This document shows, one piece after another, positions 46,801 to 58,366 of a stretch of 64,000 bases of DNA (positions are counted from its first letter, which is position 1; each line of letters begins with the position of its first letter). The position numbers were made by a program, and so were the translations under genes. The stretch is from Gonium pectorale (lineage: Eukaryota; Chlorophyta; Chlorophyceae; Chlamydomonadales; Volvocaceae), in contig LSYV01000071.1 in assembly GCA_001584585.1 (NCBI GenBank), positions 236,309 to 300,308 on the forward strand. Reading direction: 5' to 3'. A model generated the notes under the pieces. The model made no database searches and was not told the origin of the DNA. It worked only from the letters and a program-made list of their open reading frames with translations.

Positions 46801-49581
46801 GACGGGCCCCGCCAAATCATCCCTCCCCGCCCCATTCCCATCCCCGCAAGGTGACCACTCTGCTCGGCAAGATGAAGGAGTACGCTGACGTGCCGTCCGT
46901 CAGCGCCGCGGACGTGGAGGCGCTGCGGGCCCAGGTGGCGGCACAGGGCGACGCGGTCAAGGCGGCCAAGGCGGTGAGCAGGACAGGGCATTGCGGCGGG
47001 CGACGCTCGGGCGGCGCGGGGAGGAGAGTAGGGCCTAGATGAGGGCGACAAGAGCGTAAGTGCAGCGACGCGGGTGGAGCCGGCCTTGCCAGGACGTATC
47101 GGCACAGGCGGGGCCAGGTTCGCGGGGTAACCCCCCACCACGGTTGAATGTCAGGTGGGGTGGATGGTGGCGGTGTCAGTCGTGAGGGCCCCAATCGGCT
47201 GCACACCTTGGCTAAGATGACGCGTCCAGCACGTTGGCGGACAGCTCCCAGAACTGGCAGCGTCAAGCGAGGTGATCGCTCCTTCGCCAGCCGCTGCGAT
47301 GCGGTGCGTCCCTCCTGGCCGGACACGGCGGCAGCCTGTATGGGCGGGATGCTCTGGGCGCGTGTTGCCCCGCGCTGTCCGTCCAGGGAACTGCGCCCAC
47401 CGCTGCCCGGCTGCACTGGCGGGGTGCGGGGCGGCAGCTGCACGGCGAAAGCGACTGGGGAAGCAGTTTGCAGCTAGCGGGGGGGGGCACAGGGCCCTGG
47501 GGCAGGAAGACGGGAAGGCGCGGCTCGTGCGGAACGGCTCGCCGGCTGCGGGGCCAGCGCCTGCGGCCCCATGTGCAACAGCCTCGCGGCCTGTGTGCGT
47601 TGCGCGAGCCCAGGGTACAGCCCCTCCCTCTCAGCACGCGGACCGGGGTACGAGGGCAGAGCCCGGCACCGCCGCCTTTGCTTGGCCGCCTCCAGCTGTC
47701 GACTGTGCTGACCCCGCTTCCCGCCCTGGCCGTCCCCTAGGCCGCCGCCGCCAACAAGGAGGACAAGGAGCTGGCCGCCGCCTCCAAGGCCGCCGTGAAC
47801 TCGCTCCTCAAGCTCAAGGAGGAGCTGCAGAAGGCGGAGGACAGGTGCGGCAGCAGCGAAGGGGGCATGGGGCTCAGGCCGGCCTGCCGGCTGCGCCGCG
47901 GTAGTCCCGGCGGCTGGCTGCATGCGTCCCTGGCCTGGGTCCTTAGCGACGCTGCGTACGGCTTGGCTTCTGCCTGAGGCCGGGGCTGAGCCCGCATCGC
48001 TGTAATGTTCTGGAGCCTTCAGCTTAGCCCGACCGGAGCAACCCGCGATGCCCATGTGCCCCTCGGCGCCACCCCGCCTCCGCAGCTCGCGCATCGTGGG
48101 CGGTATCAAGCGCCTGCCCGACGGCACCCCCGACTACAAGGACGACTTCTTCTCCAAGCCGGCCTACCTGACCGTGTCGGGGCAGCTGCAGGTGTGGGGC
48201 GGTTGGAGGGGCCCCTTATGGAAATGGAGCCGCGGGGGGCGACACCGGGGCCGTGGCGGGGGGGAAGAGGACGCCTCGCTTGGGACTGATGGTTGTAGTG
48301 CGGTGGGGCGTGGGCCGGGCTTGGGGCTGAGGCTTTGGGATCTGTGTCATGGGAGCGCGTGAATAGGAAGAAAGGGGGTCGCGCCGGGGCTCCTGCGTCC
48401 CGCCGTGGGACGTATTGACCTTCTCGCCATCCTCTAAATCTTGACACTCTCGCCGGCCCACTTTCCGCGCCCCCATGCCCCTCCTTAGGGTGAGTTCTAC
48501 GCGTGCGCGCTGTCCAACATCTACACCTTCGGCCCCACCTTCCGCGCCGAGATGTCGTTCACCGCCCGCCACCTGGCCGAGTTCTGGATGATTGAGCCCG
48601 AAATGGCGTTCTGCGACCTCAAGGACGACATGCAGTGCGCCGAGGACTACGTGCGCTTCTGCTGCAAGTGCGACGGGAGGGGGTGTAGCGGGTAGTGCGA
48701 CAGATACGAGAGGCGGGTGGCTGCAGCGAGATGAGCGAAGGGAGATGGGGAGGTCAAAACACGGAGGGAGTGGAGTGTGGCAAAGTGAAGGTTCAGCGGA
48801 GTGTGAGGGCGGGAGATTGTGCAGAGGGGCAATGAAGAAGGGATGGGGATGGGGAGTTGGGGCATCTACTGTGGTGGATGGTAGGGTGCGGCGCTCAATG
48901 TGGTGTTGTTAAGGGTGGATAGGAGCAAACGTGAGTCAGCCCCCCCCCCCCCAACGTCACCCACCGACCTGCTCCCCCCCCCCCATCCCGCCCGCCCCGG
49001 CCCCAGGCACCTGCTCGACAACTGCATGACCGACCTGGAGTTCATCAACAAGATGGTGGACAACACCGCCATCGCGCGCCTGCAACAGGTCGCGTCGTCG
49101 CCCTTCAAGCGGGTCTCGTACACGGAGGCCATCGAGCTGCTGCAGGAGGTGGTCGCCAAGGGGCAAAAGACCTTTGAATACAAGGTAGGGGACGGGTCGG
49201 GTCGTGGGCTCAGTGCTCCGGGCGGCCGGCGCAGCCGCAGGCGATGGGTTGAGCGGCACATGGGTAGCGGGGGCGAGCGGCTGACGCGGTGCAGCAAGGG
49301 GAGTGGGCTGGCGTCTCGGCGCAGAGGCTTCAGTCGAAACACGCCAGGCCGCCTGCACCGTGCCACCCTAGAGCACCCCTTCCCTGGATTCGGCCACCCC
49401 GGCCGACCCTGCTGCCGGAAGTGGAATTGTTTCCTAAATTCTGTGTCCCTGCACTGCCTCCCGCGCCGCCCCGCCCCTGTCCCTGCCGCCGTCTGCCTCA
49501 GGTGGAGTGGGGCATCGACCTGCAGACGGAGCACGAGCGCTACCTGACGGAGGAGATCTTCAAGCAGCCCGTCATCGTGTA

Positions 49582-49626
<45 letters not shown>

Positions 49627-50215
49627 GGACGGCAAGACCGTAGCGGCCATGGACGTGCTGGTGCCCAAGGTGGGAAACGGCCCGGGGGGGAGACGGACGG
49701 GGAACGGGGGACGGGGAAAGAGACCGCCGGCCTGGTCCCAGAGAGAGGACCCATTCGCGACCGCGGGCACGGGCGACTGCACTTTGCCGCCTTGGCAGGG
49801 AGCGTCGCCTTGGACAGGTTTCGGGCGTTTGGTTGCTCTCACTAACACCACCGTTGCGCCATGTCCCCATTCGCTTGGAGCACGACATTGTTGCCTGCCC
49901 TCCAACACTATGCCCAACTGGCCCAATCCGCCCCCCACCCTCATGCCCTGTGCCCTGTGCGGGGTGCTGCAGGTGGGCGAGCTGATTGGTGGCTCGCAGC
50001 GCGAGGACCGGCTGGACGTGCTGGAGGAGCGGCTCAGGTCGAGCGGCATGGACGTGGCGGCGTACGAGGGCTACCTGGACCTCCGCCGCTACGGCACCGT
50101 GCCGCACAGCGGCTTCGGGCTGGGCTTCGAGCGCCTCATCCTGTTCGCCACCGGCCTCGACAACATCCGCGAGGTCATTCCCTTCCCGCGCTGGCCGGGC
50201 AACGCCGCGTACTAA
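43866..50215 (+). CDS. asparaginyl-tRNA synthetase with internal WHEP-like insert
   Basis: Twelve exons (first 44052-44126, last 49973-50215) join in frame to 594 aa from METDGVTTG. An in-frame upstream ATG at 43866 would add 62 residues resembling an organelle presequence ([20 protein letters not shown]). Domains in order: short coiled N-terminus; OB-fold anticodon domain ([25 protein letters not shown]); class II core with [32 protein letters not shown], motif 2 [20 protein letters not shown] and motif 3 [17 protein letters not shown]; and the typical end [11 protein letters not shown]. An extra segment of about 75 aa sits within the catalytic core between GEMFQVTTLL and [10 protein letters not shown]. 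It carries [17 protein letters not shown] and [12 protein letters not shown], a WHEP-like helical hairpin. Charges tRNA-Asn; dual cytosolic and organelle use is possible. Confidence 0.93.
44841..46284. other. 1.44 kb AsnRS intron
   Basis: The largest intron of the gene, between exons ending EGTKQ and beginning AVELKATKV. Open frames inside (for example 45199-45708) have no family match and are not needed for an intact synthetase. It contains a G-run near 45636-45655. Confidence 0.6.
48938..48990. repeat. poly-C tracts in an AsnRS intron
   Basis: Two runs of ten or more C lie shortly before the exon at 49007. Their length may be misjudged in assembly. Confidence 0.8.
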
Positions 50216-51439
50216 GCGGGTGGAGGGGCCGCGGCACGGGGGCAAGCAAACCATGGGGTTCTGGGGGTTGCGAGAGGGGATGTGCAGGGCTGGCAGGGGT
50301 GGGGGCACTGCTGGAGCGGAAGGAGGCTTGGTGGAGATGTAGAGAACGGCATGGATTTCACGTCCGAGGACAATGAACATTGAGGATTGTTTACGGGGTG
50401 GGTGGTGGGCGCGCGCGGGGTGAAGGGATGGGGGGCAATCAGAGGGGTCCTCGCAACGCGGGCTGCAAGCGAATAACAGCGGATGTTGGCAGCGCTTCGC
50501 GGCAAGCCACAGGCACAGCCCTGTGCACACCCGCCAAGATGTCCAATGTCGCACCTAGTTATGTCACATTGACTCGTGCTGTGACATGGACTCGTGCTTG
50601 AAGGCTGCTGGGGGCAGGTGCGTGCCGGTGCACGGCACACCGCCGTTTGACTGGGGAGGTGCCAAAACCATGGCGGGGCGGGCCGCGCTGTCCGCCGCTG
50701 CACCCCTATCGGCAAGTCTGTCGCACTCTCCGCCCGGCGGCGGGCGGGCCCAGCTGCCGCCATATTGAGGGCCGCATTTTGGTCGCAGGAGTGCGCAGGG
50801 CGGATCCCGGCTGGGGATAGTCGGTAGTGATTCCTGTGCCTAAATATACGCGGGTTTTGTGGCGACTTGCTGACTCAGCGCTCGGCTTCTTTGGTAGCAG
50901 CAGGTGGGGCGAGACGCTTTTCCGCGGGTTGACCGTGAGGGTCTATGGGCGAAGCGCCTCAGGATTCGGCGCGTTGTCCACGCCAACTACGCCAGGGCAT
51001 CGCCTGATGTTGGTACATCTGCGCCAGCTGGGGTAGTCCGGTGCGCTTGGCTGTAGAGCTGAATGGCGCTGCCCTGGTTTCCCTTCTGACTCCCAAGCAT
51101 TCTGAATTTCTGATTAGTGCACTAGCGTCAGGCGGCGTTGAGACAGCTTGACAGCAGCACCTTGTACGGGTTCACACAGCTCCAGAGCCGAGCTGTCCAG
51201 CGATGTACAAGTCATCCCAACCTCCCAAGTCAACGTCACCTGCAGCCCGCTGCTTCCTTTTCTAGGTGCCGTATGTCGCCGCGCCACCGCAGTGGCGCGA
51301 CCGGGCACTGGCTAGTCACCGTGTGGTGGGCAGCTGTCACCGCAATCCTGTCCCGGGCGTCGGGCCGGCCGGCGCCGCAGTGACACCGGGAGACCGGGTA
51401 TGGGAGGGACGTCCTTTCACCTGCTTTGCCTTTGTAAAA

Positions 51440-51531
51440 AATCCCGCCCATCCTACTGGCAACGTCACGCTCTCGGCTGTATGTGACCGTCGAGGCAGGC
51501 TCCCTCTTTATATGCAGGTTTCTGTGTTTCT
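51440..51531 (-). repeat. dispersed repeat family A, copy 9 (diverged)
   Basis: The minus strand has GAAACCTGCATATAAAGAGG, GCCTGCCTCGACGGTCACAT, AGAGCGTGACGTTGCCAGTA and GGATGGGCGGG in the family order. Confidence 0.7.
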
Positions 51532-52041
51532 TACTATCCACCTCTCCAGGCCGACGACGCGAACGCTTGCCTTGCCGCCGCCGACGGTGCCGCCATAGGC
51601 TTCCGAGGCTTCTTTGCTGCGCCTAAGTGGTGCTGAGCCAAGCAGGGGGGCACCGGATACGGGCCAGCCCAACGCAAAGCCGCGTAAAGAGTAACCCGGG
51701 TTGCGCTCCGAGCGTTTCCCTGCCTCTCGTCGCCTCGGCCATGGCGCCGCCGGTGCACCCAACCGCATGCCCACCATGTGCGCCAACCTGAACAGTGATA
51801 GCTGGGTAGGGCTGCGGCTGATGCTGATGCTGTGTTCTATTTGATCGGCCGACGCTGGCTGTGCATGTGGGCTGCGGCGATGTGACGTTGCGCCGCCGCA
51901 CCTGCTAAACCTGCTGCACCGTGATGCTGCAATGCCGGGCGGGCCCCGGGGTTGCGTACATGCGCCTGCTCGGAGGCTGCTGCTGCTAGGTGGGCGGTGC
52001 TGAAGTTTTACGTATTTACGACTGCGCACGCCCGGAGGCCC

Positions 52042-52046
52042 TTACA
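52042..52046 (-). terminator. TGTAA polyadenylation motif, CLP1
   Basis: Minus-strand TGTAA about 570 nt past the CLP1 stop at 52616. Assigned by position. Confidence 0.35.
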
Positions 52047-52615
52047 GCGTCGCAAGACCATTGTTTCCGGGTGCAGGATCTTAGACACTGCAAGTATCTC
52101 GTACGTACGACCTCAGCATCCAATGCATGCTGCGTTCTCAAGAGCATGGACAGCGCCACCGGCCCCTATGCCTGGGCGCCTCAGCGCACGGCTCGTGCAG
52201 CGCCAGAGAGCGCCCAAACACAGACTCGATGGCGCTCAGCTGGGTGCGGCATAGCGCACGAACGGTGGACGGGGGTGGGGCGGGCTGCTGCCAGCATTGC
52301 TGGCAGGTATGCGAACTACACAGCCTTAGCTTGGCACAGCCCCGCTACCCGTCGTTCCACCTGCACTGCCCTCCTTGCACGCTGCCATCCTGCCTTAATT
52401 GCGGCACATGATCGCGCGCACGCAAGCCGCCATCCGGAGCCCCAGCAGCCATGCCGGCAGCATGCAAGGCAAGCTACGGCTTTGATACGCCCCAACCTCA
52501 CGTGCACCCGCACAGCCGCGTGACTGCCCCGACCCGTCTCGCCCTCCCGGTTTTGTGGAAGATCGCGGAAGCCCGCTCCTCCACCTCCGTGCCGCCCCGG
52601 GCTCCCCATCTTCGC

Positions 52616-55600
52616 TCAGTCTATGCTGGACCTGAGCGATCCCAGCACCAGGTACCTGCCCGGCAGCTGCCCAGCCGCGGGGCAGGTGAGCGTGAGTGTC
52701 CCCCGCGCGGTGTCCACGTCCTTGACCAGCACGAAGCCCGCCACGTTGGACGACAGAATGGCCTCCGGGGTGGGCGCGTGGCTGACGGCGAGCAGGCACT
52801 GCAGCAGCTCCAGGGAGGGGGCCAGGTTCTGCAGCCGGAGCGGGTCAGCCAGGGAGACGGCGCCCAACGGAAGCGCGGTGTTGGGCGCGCGGGGCCCGCT
52901 GCCTGCGAGGCAGGGATGTGGGCAGGCGGGGCCGGGCGGGCGGGCGGAGGGGCGGATGGAGGGTTTTGTCGAGGTGCTGGGTTCGCGATGACGCACTACA
53001 GCGTTTCACCCGGGCTTCAAGGCTGGGCTCACGCCCGCGCGGTAGGAATGCCTCCCTTCAGCCACAGTAGGCGCACAGTAGCGGTGCGGGTCCTCACGCG
53101 GTTCTCAGGAGGTCCAACCAGCTCCGCGCCACCACTGTCGCTCATTCCTCCTCGCTGGTCTCAAACTCGGCGCCGCTCGCTCCCGCATAATGCACCCCGG
53201 CTCACCCAAGCCCCCGCCCGCCCACCCACCTATTCGATAGACCGCAAGGTCGGCCGCCCGCACTGTCTGTGTGGCTGGCTGCAGCGGCGCCGAGGGCGGG
53301 CCGTAGAAGTACTCCCGGATGCGGCCGTCCCGTGCCGCCCGCCGCTCGTCCGCCTCGCGCTTTACCGCCCCGCCGCTCTTGGGCAGCTTGACCAGCTGGG
53401 TGCGCGGACTGAGAGTCTGAGGGGATGCGTGTGCGTTGGGCCGGGGCACACGAACGACGGGTGCAAGTGCGAGCGCGAGTGAGCGAAGGGTGTAGGAGGT
53501 CGGGCAATAATGGGCAAAAGGCACATCTCAAGCGGCGCAGGTCAGGGCAGGCGTACGTGTAGCGCCGTGTCTGGACTCCAGCATTCCGGTATGGAGCGTT
53601 TCGGAGTTTCCAGCGTTTCCACGACGTTTCAGTCTGAAAGCCGACGACACAAACCCGCCAGCGCAGGGTCAGAAGTGCTGCCAGCGCGGCGGCGTATTCC
53701 AGACAGCCACGTCCGCGAACAGCGGACACAGGACATACGGAAGGCCTGGGAATCCCCCGCGAAAAAAGTTAGACACCGTGTCAGCGCAGGCGACCTCCGT
53801 TCCTCGTGCACGGCACTCGTGCTGCGGCCACCCTGTGCCTGCGGCGACCGCCTCTCCCCGCTCCCCCGACCCGTTTCTTATCTTCACTATGGCGGTCCCC
53901 GCGCCCCGGCCCCCCACCTTGAGGTCCTGCTGCAGGGTAGCGTGCAGGCGGTCCTGCTCCATCACCAGCACCACGTCGCACTGGGGGCGGGGGGCAGCGG
54001 GGGTAAGGTATCATGCGGGGCTTTGAGACGAGACACGCACGGCAGACCGGCAGATTGTACATACATGCTGCGCAGGACCCTTGACACTGCGTCGCACACG
54101 ATGGGGTCGTGCAACCCGTACCGGTGCCTACTCCCTTTGCTCCTGTGCCTCCCATTGCCGACATGTTGCGACGCCTCACCCCACCCCACCCCACCCCATC
54201 CCGCCTCCCTAGCCCACTTGAAAGGCGGCAATGATGTGCTTCTGCAGCTCGTACCCCAGCCCGTCCACCCAGCCAAACGTGTTGATCAGGACGCCCGAGG
54301 CGGCGGCCCGCGGGTCGGCGGCCGCTCGCCGGGCTAGCAGCGCCGCCAGCTTGTCACACAGAGTCTGGTAGAGGGCATGGGTTCCCGGTCAGCTGGACAG
54401 TAAGCTAGACACAAGGCAAGAGCGCGCTGGCGGGCCGCGCAACGTTCAGCAGGCAGCTGGGATGGGAGGCAACGCAACGGGGCCTCCACGGGTATGCACC
54501 ACCAGGCGGCAAAGGGCAGCCGCCCGCCGGCGACGGCTGGCCGCCACTACGGGGGGCAGGGCTGGTGCAGTCATGGGAAGAATCCCACAAGGCGGTGCAC
54601 TACGCTGGGGCGCTGCCGGGCGGACATGGCCCTGCTACAGAGGGGCGCCGCGAGCTCCCCGGGGAGCCCCGCGATGTGCGAGCCCTGTCGCCAGGCTCCG
54701 AGGCGGTCACTAGTTGCTCGCGACGGGCGGTAATGGGATTATGAATTGCACACGCCACACCTACCCGCACTGCGCAGAGGCCCTCCTAGTCCCTGCCCAA
54801 TCCCCCTCCCCGTCCACCTTGAACAGCTGCGGGTTCTCCCCGGGCGAGCTGTGCCCGTAGTAGAAGACCAGCGGGATGTCCGCCGACCAGCCGTCAGCCA
54901 CGTCTGCGGGCTGCTCCAGGGGCAGGGCGGCCAGGCAGCCGGGGACAGTGATGGTGCCCTGACCTGGCGGGGGGGGGCGCGGGGGCCGGGAGCCAGGCGG
55001 GAAGGGAGACACGCGTTAGCGTTTCCCACTATCCTGCAACACTGGCAACAATCCGCTCTGGCCCTCCCGGGCCCTTGTGCACCCCGTCCGAGCTTCTCCC
55101 GTACCAACCTAGGGTTTTTCAGCCCCAGCCCAGAACCCTGCAGGCCAGCCCCCTCTCGTAGCAATGACCTGTCGCAACAGCTCATATGCACATCCTCTCA
55201 TCCCTTTCTGCCAGTTCCTCCATCTGTAGATGAGCCAAGCCCAATATTTCCAAGCTAGGCCAGCCATCACAGCGTGAATTACTATCGGATTACGTCTGGT
55301 CCGGGTCCGGGTTGCATGAGCTCCTGGCTGCTCCAGGCTGCTTGCGTGTTTGCTGCTTCGCGCCTATTCCGCTCTGCTACAATGCCTTGAGCAAGTAAGT
55401 CTCATGCTCAACACACCCTCCCGCCCCCACCCTCAGTCTACTCACCCACGTCCAGGTCCACGAAGACCGGCTGCCAGCCGCTGCGCACCGCCCAGTTGCC
55501 CAACAGGCGGCACAGGGTGCTCTTACCGCTGTCGGTGGGGCCCAGCACCGCCACCACGGGGCCGCGGCAGGCGGCGGAGCCAGGGGCCGCCTTGGAGGCC

Positions 55601-58069
55601 TCCTCACGTCGCTGAGGCGGGTGGGGTGGGGCCGGGGTGCGCCGGGGTTACCGCATACGGGTAGCAGGCAGAGGCAGCACAGGGCCCGCCCACAGTGCTG
55701 GTCGGCGGGAGCAGCAGCATCGGCCCCGGGGTATGAGCAGGTACCAATCTGAAAGCCGGCTGATCCGCGAGGCCACGTAGTCAAACCTCCCGCGTGCACC
55801 CACGCCGCCGCCTCCCCACGGCCCCACCTGGTTGAGCGTTTGGTGCGCATTGACGTAGGCTGCCATGGGTGTCTCATCCGCAACATACCTGCAGGGAGGG
55901 GGGAAGGCAGGCTAGGAATCCGTGACCAGTAGAGCATGGCGGAGGGAAAATGTTGCCGCCACGGATCCGCTACGCGCAGAGCGCACAGTCGCGCAGCTGC
56001 TCGTGGCCGCAGCACTCCGCACTCACGCCACGAGGCACGCAACTGCTTCAGCCAGTCAAGATGTATCCGCGGTCGCCTACGAGCCCCTGACCGGCTGCCC
56101 TGAACTGCGCGGCACAGCGGCTACTCGACCAGCTGTGCCACTGGACCCGTGGACCCGTAGCCAGGTTTCCTCACGCCCCGCCTCCTGGAACTCACTGCAA
56201 GTACGTTGGCGTAATCAATGCGCGCAGCGCCTCAATTGATGCATTTCCGTCTGGCGCCCCCGCCCTCAAATCTCGGCCGCTATCCTCCAACGCCGCTCTC
56301 TTCCTAGTCCTTTGGAGCCAGCCGCCCCCTCTATCGCTCTTTCCCCTTTAAATCTGTTTCTTTCAAACTCTCTGCCCCTGCCCCTGCTAGCTGCACACGC
56401 CTGCAGACCGCACTGTGCCCTGGCCGTGGCCCCGGGCCGCCGACGTCACGCTCCGGGGTGCATCGCCGTTGCATCGTGCGCTGCGTGAGCCTCTCTTCCC
56501 TCGACTCCCCGGGCACCGCTGGCCTCTCCCTGCCCCGCCGCGCCGCTCCAGCCGTTACCTACATGACTGCCGGCTCTCCTTGCACCGTCACTTTGCAGCC
56601 CTCCCACGTGAACACCTGAGGGCCGGGAGGCATTGCCGAGGGCAGCAGGGCGGGACGCGCGGTCTTGACAATAACTTAGCCATAACATCAGGAGGGGCTA
56701 AGAGTTCAGGACGCACCGAGGTTGCGATACACTGCCAGGAAGCACGGCCGAAAAAGCGTGTCTTTCAGGAGGTCTGGACAATGAGCGGAGGGGCACAAGC
56801 TTGCCGTAAATAGATACGTGTGTGTGCGTGAGTGGGGCACAGGGTGGTATATGGGACCCAGCTTGCGGCTCGGGGTCAGGGAGGCGGCGATCGAGAAACG
56901 TGGGGACGGGTGGCCGGGCCGAACCGAATGCACAGGCGCTGCGCAGCTGCACCAAGGAAGGTCTAGGGCTGGGCGGCACCCAGGGGTATCGACCGGCGCC
57001 TGCGCATGGACCGGGCTGGGCGGCACCCAGGGGTATCGACCGGCGCCTGCGCATGGACCGGGCTGGGCGGCACCCAGGGGTATCGACCGGCGCCTGCGCA
57101 TGGACACAGATGCGGCGGCGGCACCCTCTGCAAGCTGGTGCGCGGGATCGAACGGAGTCCGGTGGGGTCGAGCAGGGCCAGGACACCGCGGAGCTTCGCG
57201 GAGGCTGCGCTTGGGACAACATGCCCGATTCGTTGTGCCAATCGGTGTCGCACAGGCTGGACGACAGGGCGACGGCCGCGTGTCACAGATCGCACCCGCC
57301 GCCCGGCAGCCCGCCCGGCAGCTCCCAAGCTCACCGCTAGCTTGTGTCCCGCCAGCGCCACCGAGCGCCCCCGGGGCAGCTCCGTGCCGAAAACCTCTGC
57401 GCTGCCATCATCCAGCTGGTGACCGGTCGGCGGGGGAAAGGGATGGGTGTAAGAGCGTAGGGGCCGTGGTAATGTAGGGGAACGACAGGCAATGAGATTG
57501 GGGTGAGGGGATCCGGCCGTACGCGTTTCGCCGTCGTCTGGGTCGCCAGGGACGGCGCCAGTGAGCAACGCCATGGCGTCGTAGTCCATGGCGCAGCCGC
57601 TTCAAGGTTACAAAGGCTGGGCATCCTAAACCTGGAGCACGCAACGCTGTGGAATCGGTCTCACTGGGTACTGGTGCAGCTTATGTGCAGGCATGCGCGT
57701 TTGGTTGAGCAAGGGGACTGCGACCCACAGCTGCGTTGCAGATATGAAGCTGTCTAGCTCTTGGGCGGTGGCGCCCTTGCCAGCGTCGGATTGGACAGGA
57801 AACACAACCCGCTGTACCCACAAACACGCATGCGAAACCGTGCCGCGACGCCCGGCTCCCGTCCGTAACCCCCAACCGCTACCAGCCTACCCGCAAGTGC
57901 ACGGGCTTGCCATTTGAGCACTCCAAACGAAGCTCCTGATTCTGCACGTCGCCAGGCGCTGCGCGTGAGCAGAGTGCGGAGACTTGTTGCCGCCAAACCG
58001 ATCTTCAACGCGGCGGGCGTGCATGCGCACCGGCTGCAGCGTAAACGTAGTCTCTGCTTCTGTAGCCAT
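52616..58069 (-). CDS. CLP1: CLP1, polynucleotide 5'-hydroxyl-kinase / cleavage factor
   Basis: Eleven exons (about 58069-58031, 57941-57891, 57415-57335, 56615-56563, 55888-55828, 55611-55446, 54963-54818, 54364-54218, 53980-53918, 53416-53230, 52902-52616) sum to exactly 427 codons, 426 aa. N-terminal beta domain: [61 protein letters not shown]. The P-loop kinase domain has Walker [30 protein letters not shown] and [18 protein letters not shown]. The C-terminal part has [26 protein letters not shown] and [13 protein letters not shown]. Known role: in the pre-mRNA 3'-end cleavage complex and, in animals, tRNA splicing. The Walker A lysine is kept, so ATP binding is expected. Introns are long and hold a 47-bp tandem repeat. 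Confidence 0.95.
56967..57105. repeat. 47-bp tandem repeat, three copies, in a CLP1 intron
   Basis: The unit GGCTGGGCGGCACCCAGGGG + TATCGACCGG + CGCCTGCGCATGGACCG starts at 56967, 57014 and 57061, with essentially no differences. It lies in the intron between exons at 57335 and 56615. Confidence 0.95.
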
Positions 58070-58366
58070 GCTTTACGACCTCTACAGGCTCGTTGACAGG
58101 CTTTCGGCACCTGGTGTCAAAGTGCTCATGCCATCAAAACCTTTAGCAGCTCGTGAGCCTTGAACGTTTGGCTTGGTTGGCAGGTCGGCGGTCAGGACGA
58201 TTGGAGCGAGGTTTCGGAGCAGGTCCGGCGTCAACGGAGTACAAATCGCGTCGATATGTGACAGGGCAGCCGTAGAGAAATAACTTCGTTAGTTCAGCAG
58301 TGAAGTAACAGCAGCTCGCAGCGTCTCTCGCAGACCCACTTCCATCGCCGACACCCGACACACACC
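58070..58366. promoter_or_regulatory. bidirectional promoter region, CLP1 / MDH
   Basis: The start codons of two divergent genes are 297 bp apart, so promoters and 5' UTRs must share this space. No clear TATA or other motif was identified. Confidence 0.55.

Larger units (their letters stand above)
50216..52615. other. intergenic between convergent AsnRS and CLP1
   Basis: 2.4 kb holding two 3' UTRs and one reversed family A repeat (51440-51531). No gene supported. TGTAA candidates: plus strand near 51433 and minus strand at 52042-52046. Confidence 0.55.

Noticed and set aside
57337..57830. Frames in the first long CLP1 intron (for example [22 protein letters not shown]) considered as CLP1 N-terminal exons
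   Set aside because: Direct splicing of VHLR to [10 protein letters not shown] gives the canonical CLP1 N-terminus and an exact 427-codon total; adding them breaks this.
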